Assembly: GCA_019634415.1 (NCBI GenBank)
Contig: JAHQVJ010000117.1
Span: 62,001 to 126,000 of the forward strand
Direction of reading: 5' to 3'
DNA from: Myxococcales bacterium
Lineage (GTDB): Bacteria > Myxococcota_A > UBA796 > GCA-2862545
Length of the DNA: 64,000 nucleotides
The translations under genes and the position numbers were made by a program. The notes under the pieces were generated by a model, which was not told the DNA's origin, did no database searches, and saw nothing but the letters and a program-made list of their open reading frames with translations. Below, piece after piece: positions 26,714 through 35,442 of the stretch (position 1 is the first letter of the stretch; each line of letters starts with the position of its first letter).

Positions 26714-28492
26714 GTGAGCCCCCCCCTTCACCACGGCTGGCCCGAGCTACGGGACCGCGTCGACTCTTGGTTGGCGCTGGGGCTCGCAGACGACCAGCTC
26801 AGCCCCGCCCATCGCCGCCGGGTACAGGTGATCACCGCCGTCACCGCCACCATCGTGCTGGTGGCCATTCCCTTCGTCTTCCAGTACGCGTGGCTCGGCG
26901 TGCCCCGCATGTCGGTGGCCGTGCTGATCACCATCGCCATCGGCATCGGCAACGTCGCCTGGATGCACCGCTCCCACGACGTGGTGTTGGCCGGGTACGT
27001 CGGCGTGGGCGCCCTGATGTGTCTGCTGCTCGCGAGCAACGTGGTGTCCGGCGGCTTCTACGATCCGAACTTCGCCTGGCTGTACGTCATCCCCATGCTG
27101 GCCGCGCTGCTCGTGGATGCACGAGCGGGGTGGGTGTTCACGGCGGTGGTGCTGGTGACCACCGTGGCGTTCTGGCTCGTGCACCAACAGGCGCCTCTGC
27201 CCAGCTGGATCCCCGAGGAGGCGCACGCCGGTCAGAGCCTCGCCAACCGCGTGTCCGCCATCGCCGCCATCGCCATCGTGCTCGGCGCCTTGGCGAGCCG
27301 GGAGGCCTTCTCCAGCCGGCTGCTCCGTCGCGCCAACCAAGATCTACGCGACGAGATGGCGCAGCGCCTCGAGATGCAGACCCGGCTCGTGCAGACCGAG
27401 CGCATGGCCTCGATGGGCGAGCTCGCGGCCGGCATGGCCCACGAGGTGAACAACCCGCTCACCTACCTGATCGGCAACCTACACATGGTGCAGGAGATCT
27501 TGCCCGAGCTGCCCGCCGCAAAGCGCGAGGAGATCGCACCCATGCTCGAGGACGCCCTCGACGGCGCCGACCGGGTGCGCCTCATCGTGCGCGATCTGAA
27601 GACCTTCACCCGACCCAACGACGAGATCACCCGCGTGGACGTGGCGAGCGCCTTCGAGCGCGCCAGCAAGCTGGTGTCCGCCGAGCTCAAGCACCGGGCG
27701 CACCTCGTCACCGAGTTCAGCGGAGTGGCTCAGATCTACGCCAACGAGGCGCGCATCGTGCAGGTGGCCATCAACCTGCTCACCAATGCGTCGCAGGCCA
27801 TCGAGGAGGGGCACCGCGACGGCAACGAGGTGCGCGTGCGCGTGCAGAACCAGGGCGACATGGTGATCGTCGAGGTGTCCGACACCGGCCGGGGCATGGA
27901 TCCCACCGTGCAGCGGCGGGCCTTCGAGCCTCTCTTCACCACGAAGCAGCCCGGCATCGGCACAGGCCTCGGTCTGTCCATCTGCCGCAGCATCCTGAGC
28001 TCCGTGGGCGGCACCATCCAGCTGCACAGCACGCCCGGCCTCGGCACCACCGTGTGTCTGCGAATCCCCGCCGCACCGGCCCCAGGGCACACGCCCCAGG
28101 CCCCTCCCCTGGTGCCCGTGCCCCACCGCACCCTGAAGATCCTCGCGGTGGACGACGAGGAGCAGATCCTGTCGTGGCTCGGGCGGGAGCTGGCAGAGCA
28201 CGACGTCACCACCGAGACGGACGGCGCGCGTGCGGTGAGCCTGTTCTGCACGGGCCGCTTCGACGTGATGCTGTGCGATCTGATGATGCCCAACCTCACG
28301 GGTCAGGGCATCCACATCGCCCTGCAGGAGCGGGCGCCCGACCTGGCGGGCCGCATCGTGTTCATGACGGGCGGCACCTTCACGCCCACGGGCGAGGCCT
28401 TTGCGCGCTCCGACGGGCTCAAGGTGCTGCAGAAGCCGATGGAGGCGCAGGCCCTGAGGCGCGCGCTGGCCGAGGTCGCCGCCCCCTGGTAG
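26714..28492 (+). CDS. Hybrid sensor histidine kinase with receiver domain
   Basis: A 592-residue membrane kinase. About five or six helices occupy residues 35-200, forming an uncharacterised membrane sensor with no large periplasmic domain. A HisKA domain follows with His243 in MAHEVNNPLTYLIGN (the NtrB/ZraS-like subgroup with HEVNNPL), then an HATPase domain (NLLTNASQAI, DTGRGMDP, GTGLGLSICRSI) and a C-terminal receiver with Asp522 in MLCDLMMPNLTG. GTG 26714 is the first plausible start, although its ribosome site is weak. It lies 47 bases after the glycosyltransferase and could sense membrane or lipid status for the operon, which is inferred from position only. Confidence 0.87.
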   Translation: MSPPLHHGWPELRDRVDSWLALGLADDQLSPAHRRRVQVITAVTATIVLVAIPFVFQYAWLGVPRMSVAVLITIAIGIGNVAWMHRSHDVVLAGYVGVGALMCLLLASNVVSGGFYDPNFAWLYVIPMLAALLVDARAGWVFTAVVLVTTVAFWLVHQQAPLPSWIPEEAHAGQSLANRVSAIAAIAIVLGALASREAFSSRLLRRANQDLRDEMAQRLEMQTRLVQTERMASMGELAAGMAHEVNNPLTYLIGNLHMVQEILPELPAAKREEIAPMLEDALDGADRVRLIVRDLKTFTRPNDEITRVDVASAFERASKLVSAELKHRAHLVTEFSGVAQIYANEARIVQVAINLLTNASQAIEEGHRDGNEVRVRVQNQGDMVIVEVSDTGRGMDPTVQRRAFEPLFTTKQPGIGTGLGLSICRSILSSVGGTIQLHSTPGLGTTVCLRIPAAPAPGHTPQAPPLVPVPHRTLKILAVDDEEQILSWLGRELAEHDVTTETDGARAVSLFCTGRFDVMLCDLMMPNLTGQGIHIALQERAPDLAGRIVFMTGGTFTPTGEAFARSDGLKVLQKPMEAQALRRALAEVAAPW

Positions 28493-28689
28493 GCGCCCAG
28501 CCGAACAGACCCGACACAATCGGCGAGCTGGTGGTACCAGCCGCAGAGCCTGCACGTCACGGAGTGCACTGAAACACCCGCGTGCAGGTGTCTCGATCCT
28601 TCTCGATGCAAACACGGAGCGTCCGGTGCCCTCGCTCGTGGTGACGGGCGAGATCCGCAGGATAGAGGGCGCGACCCGTAGGAGTTGCG
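28493..28689 (+). other. Gap with several short hairpins before the Tricorn gene
   Basis: This 197-base gap holds GCTGGT/ACCAGC around a 3-base loop (28527-28541), TGCAC/GTGCA (28551-28568) and ACACC/GGTGT (28574-28591). The first may end the kinase transcript, though no T-run is present. TAGGAG just before 28690 is the ribosome site for the next gene. No convincing sigma-70 promoter was seen. Confidence 0.35.
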
Positions 28690-31600
28690 ATGACGTTCGC
28701 CCTCGCCATGCTCGCATGGCCCAGCTCTGCTGCCGCTGCGCCCGGATACCTGCGAACCCCCGACGTGCACGGCCAGCGCGTCGTCTTCTCCGCCGAAGGC
28801 GACCTGTGGACCGCCAGCCTCGACGGAGGAACGGCCACCCGCCTCACACGATCTCCGGGCGTGGAGACCCTCCCGAAGTTCTCCCCCGACGGCACGAAGG
28901 TCGCCTTCAGCGGTGCGTACGACGGCAACACCGAGGTGTACGTGGTGAGCGCCGAGGGCGGAGAGCCCATGCGGATCACCTGGCATCCCGGCACCGACCA
29001 ACCCGTCGCCTGGCTCGACGACGACACCTTGGCCTTCCGCAGCAACCGCATGGAGCCCCACGGACGCTTCGAGCTGTTCGAGGTGCCCGCCAGCGGTGGC
29101 GATCCCGATCGGCTGCCGCTCGGCTGGTCGGCCTTGCTCTCCGCCGACCCCGACAGCGGCATGTGGGCCTTCAACCGGATCTCGCGCGAGTTCCGCACCT
29201 GGAAGCGGTACCGGGGCGGCACCGCCCAGGATCTGTGGGTCGGTGACCCCGAGAAGGCCGACTACAAGAAGGTCACGGACTTCGACGGCACCGACGCGTT
29301 CCCCATGTGGCACGGCGGGCGCGTCTACTTCGTGAGCGACAAGGGCGGCACCTACAACCTGTGGTCCATCGCGCCGGACGGCTCGGATCGGCAGCAGCAC
29401 ACCGTGCACACCGAGTGGGACGTGCGCTGGCCCGAGATGGGCGACGACGGCCGCATCGTCTACATGCTCGGCGGCGACGTGTGGCTGTACGACATCGGCG
29501 CCGAGAGCGACACCAAGCTCGAGATCGACGTGCCCAGCGACCGGGTGCGCACCCGCACGCGCTTCCCCAACGCCACCGGCGCCTTCAGCTGGGGCCACAT
29601 CTCCCCCGACGGCGAGCGCGTGCTCTACACCACCCGGGGCGAGATCTTCAGCGTGCCCGTGGAGGAGGGCGTCACCCTACCCATCACCTCGGGCAGCGGC
29701 AGCCGCGAGAGCTGGGGCGAGTTCTCCCCCGACGGCAAGCGCGTGGTCTACGTGACCGACAAGAGCGGCGAAGAGGCCATCGTCACCGCGGACGCCTGGG
29801 GCCGCGGCAACGAGAAGGTGGTGGTGCGCGCCGGCGAGAACGGCTGGCACTTCCCCCCCACCTACTCCCCCAACGGCCGGCGCCTCGCCTTCGCCGATCA
29901 CACCCGGTCGCTGTTCGTGGTGCCCGCCGACGGCTCCACCTCCCCGCGCAAGGTCGACAGCTCCGAGCAGTGGGAGATCCGCGAGTACCGCTGGAGCCCC
30001 GACAGCCGCTGGCTCGCCTACACCAAGGTGGACGAGCTGCAGATGCAGTCCATCTGGATCTGGGACAGCCGCACGGGCGTCACCCGCCGCGTGACCGGTC
30101 CCTCCACCGACGACCACTCCCCCGCCTGGGATCCGGAGGGCCGCTACCTGTACTTCCTGGGCGAGCGCCACGTGAGCCCGATGCTCGGCCGCCGGGACTT
30201 CAGCTACGTGCTGTCCACCACCACCCGGCCCTACGCGCTGATGCTGCGCCCCGACGTCGACGTGCCCTTCCTGCAGGACGCCGGCGCCCCGCCCCCCACC
30301 TCAGCACCCGAGGAAGGGCGCAAGGCCAAGAAGCGCAAGCAGCGCAAGAAGAAGCTCGGGATCGACGACGACGAGCCCAAGATCAAGCCCATCGCCATCA
30401 ACTTCACGGGCATCGAAGACCGGGCCGTGCGCTTCCCCATCGACCACGGCCTGTACTCCGACCTCGCCGCCGGCAAGGGCAAGGTCTACTTCATGAAGTG
30501 GCGGCACGGGGGCATGAACGACCAGCTGAAGAAGGCGCCGAAGGGCGGCCAGCTCGTCGCCTTCGATCTGGAGGAGAAGGAGAGCAAGGTCGTGCACGCC
30601 GACGTGAGCGGCTACGAGCTGTCGCGCGACCTCGAGACCCTGGCCATGCTGCACCAGGGCGGCAAGATCAGCGTGACGGACGGCAAGGAAGAGCCCGAGC
30701 AGGTGGACCTGTCGGGCATCGTCATCGAGCTCGATCCGCAGGAGGAGTGGGCGCAGATGTTCCACGAGGGCTGGCGCCTGATGCGGGACTTCTACTGGGA
30801 CGAGAGCATGGGCGGCGTGGACTGGCAGGCGGAGCGCGACAAGTACGCCGCCCTGCTGCCACGCCTGTCGGTGCGCAGCGACCTGCGCGACGTGATGGGC
30901 GAGCTCATCGGCGAGCTGGCCACCTCCCACACCTACGTGTGGGGCGGCGACGTCGAACGCGGGCCGCAGGTGGCCATCGGGCTGCTGGGCGCCGATCTAC
31001 AGCGCCAGGGCTCGGCTTACCGGGTGCAGCGGATCTACCGCGGCGATCCCGTGGACGAGATCACCTCCCCGCTGGCCGCACCGGGCGTGAACGTGAAGGA
31101 GGGCGACTACATCCTGCGGGTCAACAACCGCCCCTTCCCCGACGGCGCCCCCTACACCGAGCTGCTGCACGGCCTGGCGGGCAAGTCGGTGCTGCTCACC
31201 GTCAACAGCCAGCCCTCGATGCGGGGCGCACGCACGGTGGTGGTCACCCCCATGAGCAACGAGCGGCAGATCCGCTACGTCGACTGGGTGCGGAAGAACC
31301 GCGAGTACGTGGCCGAGAAGAGCGGCGGCAAGTTCGGCTACCTGCACATCCCCGACATGGGCACCCGCGGCCTGGTGCAGTTCGAGCGCTGGTTCTACAA
31401 CCAGCTCGACAAGGAAGGCATGGTGGTCGACGTGCGCTGGAACGGCGGCGGCTTCGTGAGCCAGCTGATCCTCGAGCGCTTCCGTCGCAAGGTGGACGCC
31501 TTCGATCGCGCCCGCAACGGCGGCGTGTGGACCTACCCCTCCTCGGTGCTCAACGGCCCCTTCGTGGTGCTGCTCAACGAGCACGCCGGCTCCGACGGCG

Positions 31601-31950
31601 ACATCTTCCCGGCCAACGTGCAGGCCGAGGGGCTCGCGCCGGTGATCGGCGTGCGCTCCTGGGGCGGCGTGGTGGGGATCCGCGGCGACAAGCCGCTCAC
31701 CGACGGCGGCATGCTCACCCAGCCCGAGTTCGCCTTCTGGTGGCCCAAGGATGGCTGGGGCATCGAGAACTACGGCGTGGACCCCGACATCGTGGTGCAG
31801 AACCTGCCCCAGGAGCTGGCACGCGGCGAGGACAGCCAGCTGGACCGAGGGCTCACCGAGCTGACGACGCTGCACGCCGACAACCCGCCCATCGTGCCGG
31901 ACTTCGAGGCCGCCCCGGACCGATCCCGGGACGCCTACGAGGACGAGTAG
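28690..31950 (+). CDS. Exported Tricorn-type protease (S41 family)
   Basis: A 1086-residue peptidase of the Tricorn family, which trims peptides released by larger proteases. A signal peptide (residues 1-20, ending SSAAAA) predicts export. Two TolB/WD-type beta-propeller regions follow (repeated FSPDGTKVAFSG-type blades), then a Lys/Arg-rich insert near 540-560, a helical core, a PDZ domain and the S41 domain. The catalytic set is complete and close in numbering to archaeal Tricorn: Ser746-His747 in TSHTYVWGG, Ser968 in NEHAGSDGD and Glu1026 in GIENYGVDPD. It stands alone and converges on the collagen-like lipoprotein with three bases between stops. Confidence 0.92.
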   Translation: MTFALAMLAWPSSAAAAPGYLRTPDVHGQRVVFSAEGDLWTASLDGGTATRLTRSPGVETLPKFSPDGTKVAFSGAYDGNTEVYVVSAEGGEPMRITWHPGTDQPVAWLDDDTLAFRSNRMEPHGRFELFEVPASGGDPDRLPLGWSALLSADPDSGMWAFNRISREFRTWKRYRGGTAQDLWVGDPEKADYKKVTDFDGTDAFPMWHGGRVYFVSDKGGTYNLWSIAPDGSDRQQHTVHTEWDVRWPEMGDDGRIVYMLGGDVWLYDIGAESDTKLEIDVPSDRVRTRTRFPNATGAFSWGHISPDGERVLYTTRGEIFSVPVEEGVTLPITSGSGSRESWGEFSPDGKRVVYVTDKSGEEAIVTADAWGRGNEKVVVRAGENGWHFPPTYSPNGRRLAFADHTRSLFVVPADGSTSPRKVDSSEQWEIREYRWSPDSRWLAYTKVDELQMQSIWIWDSRTGVTRRVTGPSTDDHSPAWDPEGRYLYFLGERHVSPMLGRRDFSYVLSTTTRPYALMLRPDVDVPFLQDAGAPPPTSAPEEGRKAKKRKQRKKKLGIDDDEPKIKPIAINFTGIEDRAVRFPIDHGLYSDLAAGKGKVYFMKWRHGGMNDQLKKAPKGGQLVAFDLEEKESKVVHADVSGYELSRDLETLAMLHQGGKISVTDGKEEPEQVDLSGIVIELDPQEEWAQMFHEGWRLMRDFYWDESMGGVDWQAERDKYAALLPRLSVRSDLRDVMGELIGELATSHTYVWGGDVERGPQVAIGLLGADLQRQGSAYRVQRIYRGDPVDEITSPLAAPGVNVKEGDYILRVNNRPFPDGAPYTELLHGLAGKSVLLTVNSQPSMRGARTVVVTPMSNERQIRYVDWVRKNREYVAEKSGGKFGYLHIPDMGTRGLVQFERWFYNQLDKEGMVVDVRWNGGGFVSQLILERFRRKVDAFDRARNGGVWTYPSSVLNGPFVVLLNEHAGSDGDIFPANVQAEGLAPVIGVRSWGGVVGIRGDKPLTDGGMLTQPEFAFWWPKDGWGIENYGVDPDIVVQNLPQELARGEDSQLDRGLTELTTLHADNPPIVPDFEAAPDRSRDAYEDE

Positions 31951-31953
31951 CCC

Positions 31954-33549
31954 CTACAGCGTGAGGCTGTCGTTGGTGCCGTCGTTGGCCAACAGGTCGA
32001 CGGTGTCGCCTGCGGCCCCCACCAGGTCGAGGGCGAAGGAGCCGTCGCTGGCGGCCACGCCCTCCACCGTGGCCGACGTGGCCTGGTTGGTGGCCGACAC
32101 CTCCGCGAAGGGCGCCACCGCGCCCGCCTCGCCCGTGATCGTGAAGGTGGGCGTCTGCAGGCCGCTGATGTTGGCGTCCACCTGGGCCTGGGTCATCCCC
32201 TCGAACAGACCGCTCCGCGACCCTGCATCGTCGAGCACGTCGGAGAGCGAGGCATCGGCCGGATCGTCGAAGATCGCCATGAGATGCACCAGGGTGACGG
32301 TGTCGCCAGCCGGCACCAAGACGGCGGAGTAGGTCACCGTCCATTGCTCCGTCGTCACCGCCGGGTCGGGGTTCCACACGGCCGCGTCGGCGTCGCCCGT
32401 CCAGATCCCCACCACCGGCTTGCCACCCTTGGGATCCGCGTCGTCGAGCAGGACCCAGCGGTCCTTGGCCGTGGGTGCCTTGCCGCCCGTGTCGGTGTCC
32501 ACCACCGTCGCGTCAGCGTCGGCGCCCAGATCGTAGGCCAGCGACACGTCCACCTCGATGTCGGTCTTGCCGGGGTTCCGCAGGATCTCCGTGTAGCGGA
32601 GGAAGGGCCCGTCCGGATCGGCCTGCACCTTGCGGCCCACGCGCAGTCCCGAGAGGTTCTGGGGCTCCAGCGCCACCTCGCTGCCGTCCTCGAGCAACCC
32701 ACCCCCGGGCGCGAAGGTCACCCCGTCGATCGCCAGGCGCGCACAGTCGTCGCAGGCGTCGAGCTGGCCCGAGGGACTGCGCCCGTCGTCGAGCTCGCCG
32801 TCGGGCTGAATGTCGTACACCGCACCGTCGCCGGCCACGAGGTTCACCTGGAACGCCACGGGCACCCCCACGTCAGCGGGCGGATCCACCGTCCAGGGTC
32901 CCGTGACGACCCCTCCACCGGAGTAGTCCGCCGCCAGGCCACCGATGGCGAGCAGGGTGTCGCGGAACACCTCGCCCGGGCTCGACAGATCCGTGCCGTT
33001 CAGCGTGAGCGCCGCGTCGGCCTGCGTGTACAGATCCGCCATCTGTGTGGCGGAGAAGTCGTCCAGCGTGCGGCCTCCCTCCGTCTCGGTGATCAGCTGC
33101 ACCACCGCCAGCACTCCGGTGGAGACCGGATCGACGCCCAGACCCGAGCCCGCCGAGACCGAGGCGCGCAGCGTCACCCCCTCGGCCTCCGTCTGCACCA
33201 CCACACGCGCGGTGGGAATCACCCCGTCGTCCACGCTGATGCTGAAGTCCCCCGACGCGTCGGTGAGGGTGCCTCCGAACTGGCCGATCGTGGCTCCAGC
33301 GTCGTCGACGCCAATCAGGAAGACGGGCACGTTGGCCCCCACCGCACCCGAGGCCGTGGACACCGTCCCGCTCACCTCGTTGACGAGTGCATCCGCCCCA
33401 TTCTCACCGTCTTCGCCAGGCGGTCCACCCATCCCGTCGAGGCCATCCACTCCGTCGTCCCCGGTCGGGCCTCGCGGTCCCACCGGTCCCTCCGGGCCTT
33501 CACAACCCATCACCAACGCCAGGGCGACAGCCCATGCTCTGTTCGTCAT
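31954..33549 (-). CDS. Collagen-like repeat lipoprotein
   Basis: A 531-residue surface lipoprotein. Residues 1-15 are the signal peptide and Cys16 sits in the lipobox VMGC. Immediately after come about twelve Gly-X-Y triplets (residues 18-53, GPEGPVGPRGPTGDDGVDG and onward), a short collagen-like stalk. The rest resembles carboxypeptidase-regulatory or Ig-like beta sandwiches (SGTVSTASGAVGANVPVFLI; FAEVSATNQATSATVEGVAA), with a central beta-rich domain. ATG 33549 follows GGAGG in a CCTCCATGGAGG palindrome. The likely role is an adhesin or surface stalk. It is divergent from the lipoprotein at 33644. Confidence 0.78.
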   Translation of the reverse strand: MTNRAWAVALALVMGCEGPEGPVGPRGPTGDDGVDGLDGMGGPPGEDGENGADALVNEVSGTVSTASGAVGANVPVFLIGVDDAGATIGQFGGTLTDASGDFSISVDDGVIPTARVVVQTEAEGVTLRASVSAGSGLGVDPVSTGVLAVVQLITETEGGRTLDDFSATQMADLYTQADAALTLNGTDLSSPGEVFRDTLLAIGGLAADYSGGGVVTGPWTVDPPADVGVPVAFQVNLVAGDGAVYDIQPDGELDDGRSPSGQLDACDDCARLAIDGVTFAPGGGLLEDGSEVALEPQNLSGLRVGRKVQADPDGPFLRYTEILRNPGKTDIEVDVSLAYDLGADADATVVDTDTGGKAPTAKDRWVLLDDADPKGGKPVVGIWTGDADAAVWNPDPAVTTEQWTVTYSAVLVPAGDTVTLVHLMAIFDDPADASLSDVLDDAGSRSGLFEGMTQAQVDANISGLQTPTFTITGEAGAVAPFAEVSATNQATSATVEGVAASDGSFALDLVGAAGDTVDLLANDGTNDSLTL

Positions 33550-33643
33550 CACGTGTTCCCTCCATGGAGGCGGTGCCATCATGGGCGATGACACGCCCGG
33601 AGTCGATGGCGCGTGGTAAGAGTGGTGCGTCTGGGGGAAATCG

Positions 33644-34456
33644 ATGCGCGTGTGGTGGCTGCCCGCAATGGCCTGCATGGTGGCGGCATGCTCCGGTCGG
33701 CGAGCCGGACTGCTGACCACCCCCGAGGAGACCACCCCTCAGTTCGTGGACATCGACCTCACCCTCGAGTACGACCTGCTCAACTCGGGCCTGCTCTCGG
33801 AACTCACCCCCGAGGAGCGGCGCACCGAGTGCGGTGACCTCGCGATGTTCGAGCCCGCCGCCAAGATGGGCTCCCTCGACGACCCCACCATCGACTGCCT
33901 GCTCACCCTGCTCGACGACACTCAGCGGCTCACCGGGAAAGACAAGATCAGCCGCGTGTTGCTGGTGGATGCGTGGGAGAAGAACGACCGGCACCGCTGG
34001 GAGTCGCTGGCCGCTCGCCACCTGCAAGACATCGATCAGTCCGACGCCGATCTGGCCTACCAGCTCTCCTACTACCTGGTGAGCACGGGCAATCCCGACC
34101 GCATGGGCGAGGCCATGTACTGGGCCGAGGTGGGCCTGGAGCGCCGCGACTACTGGGAGGGGCAGACCCACGTGGACCGCACCTTCCACCTCCACAAGTT
34201 CCGCACTTTCTCCGCCCTGAAGCGGTGGGCCTTCGTGGAGAGCGAGGTCAAGGCGAACCCCACGCGGGAGCGCCAGGAGCGGGCCGAAGCCGCTCGCCTC
34301 GACGTGCGCGTTGCAGCCGGCGAGTGGCAAGCCTATGCTCGCGCGTCTCGGATGCCCATCGTGGAGCCTCAGCGGGTCTGCGAGATGGCCACCGGACTTC
34401 CTGGCCCGTGCGCCGAAGACCTCTCGTCGAGGCGACTGGGGTCCATCGACGAATAG
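33644..34456 (+). CDS. Hypothetical lipoprotein
   Basis: A 270-residue lipoprotein with signal peptide MRVWWLPAMACMVAAC (lipobox VAAC). The mature part is helical and may contain TPR-like repeats, for example LAYQLSYYLVSTGNPDRMGEAMYWAEVG and FHLHKFRTFSALKRWAFVESEV in succession. No enzyme motif was found. It precedes another lipoprotein gene on the same strand by 24 bases, so the two may be co-transcribed. The function is unknown; a periplasmic scaffold or assembly role would fit TPR-type repeats. Confidence 0.7.
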   Translation: MRVWWLPAMACMVAACSGRRAGLLTTPEETTPQFVDIDLTLEYDLLNSGLLSELTPEERRTECGDLAMFEPAAKMGSLDDPTIDCLLTLLDDTQRLTGKDKISRVLLVDAWEKNDRHRWESLAARHLQDIDQSDADLAYQLSYYLVSTGNPDRMGEAMYWAEVGLERRDYWEGQTHVDRTFHLHKFRTFSALKRWAFVESEVKANPTRERQERAEAARLDVRVAAGEWQAYARASRMPIVEPQRVCEMATGLPGPCAEDLSSRRLGSIDE

Positions 34457-34480
34457 ACTCACGCCTCCTTTGGGGACATC

Positions 34481-35377
34481 ATGCTCAGACTCGTTCTTTT
34501 TGCAGCCTTCGCCGGATGCTCCGGCGGCGACACCGACACCGACACCACCGCACCCAACGACACCACCCAGGACACGGGCGACGAGACCACCGATCCGTTC
34601 GGCGTGGGCGAGACGTACCGCCAGCCTGGCTCCTTCGACGTCGAGGCCGAGTTCGGCACGGCCAACGATCCGTCCTGCCCCATGGCGTACACCCTGTACA
34701 CCCCCACGGGCGGGCCGAGCGACGTGCTGGTGGTGCTGGCCCACGGCGTGACGGGCAACCAGTCCCAGCTCACGGGCTGGGCCCAGCACTGGGCGAGCTG
34801 GGGGCTGCCCACCGTGGTGCCCTCGCTGTGCCACTCCATGCCCGCCACCGCCGACCACGTGCTGAACGCCCAAGACATGGTGGCCTTGGCAGGCGAGATC
34901 GCGCCCGGAGCCTCCGTGGCCTACACGGGGCTCGCGCAGGGCGGCCTGTCGGCAGCGCTGGCCACGGTGGGCGACACCGACGCCGTGGGGCACCTCGCCT
35001 TCGACAGCGCCGAGATCATGAAGCTGCTCGCCGACAACCTCGGCAACACCAGCGGTGCCTCGGGCCTCGTGGTGAGCGAGGCTGGGATCTGCAACGCTCA
35101 GGGCAACGCGGTGGATCTCTACGTGGCCGAGTCGGCACCTGTGATCCGCATCACCGGAGCCAACACCTGCGACTTCACCCGCCCGCGCGACAACAACTGC
35201 GATCGCGTCTGCAACCTGTCGGCCGACGTGGACCGGATCGGCTGGGCCATCACCACGCTGGGCACGTCCTGGTTGCTGTGGCAGACGGGGGTCGACACCG
35301 ACGCCGATCGCTGGTGGACGCCGGGCGAGGCCTCCTACGAGGCGTTGCTCACCCAAGGGTGGGTCTCGGCGCTGTAG
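34481..35377 (+). CDS. Alpha/beta-hydrolase-fold lipoprotein lacking the nucleophile
   Basis: A 298-residue lipoprotein (signal MLRLVLFAAFAGC, then a Thr/Asp linker). The mature domain resembles the chlorophyllase/PET-hydrolase branch of the alpha/beta hydrolases: VLVVLAHGVTGNQSQLTGWA for the oxyanion loop, WGLPTVVPSLCHS, and an elbow region VAYTGLAQGGLSAALA. The elbow should read G-x-S-x-G, but Ala occupies the Ser position (GLAQG), so hydrolysis by the usual mechanism is unlikely. Four cysteines near the end (CDFTRPRDNNCDRVCN) may form disulfides. It may be a binding protein derived from an esterase. Confidence 0.7.
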   Translation: MLRLVLFAAFAGCSGGDTDTDTTAPNDTTQDTGDETTDPFGVGETYRQPGSFDVEAEFGTANDPSCPMAYTLYTPTGGPSDVLVVLAHGVTGNQSQLTGWAQHWASWGLPTVVPSLCHSMPATADHVLNAQDMVALAGEIAPGASVAYTGLAQGGLSAALATVGDTDAVGHLAFDSAEIMKLLADNLGNTSGASGLVVSEAGICNAQGNAVDLYVAESAPVIRITGANTCDFTRPRDNNCDRVCNLSADVDRIGWAITTLGTSWLLWQTGVDTDADRWWTPGEASYEALLTQGWVSAL

Positions 35378-35442
35378 CCGAGTGTGATCGGGCGCAGCAT
35401 CGGTGGTGCATTAAACCCTGATCCGCTCGCACAGGACATGCC

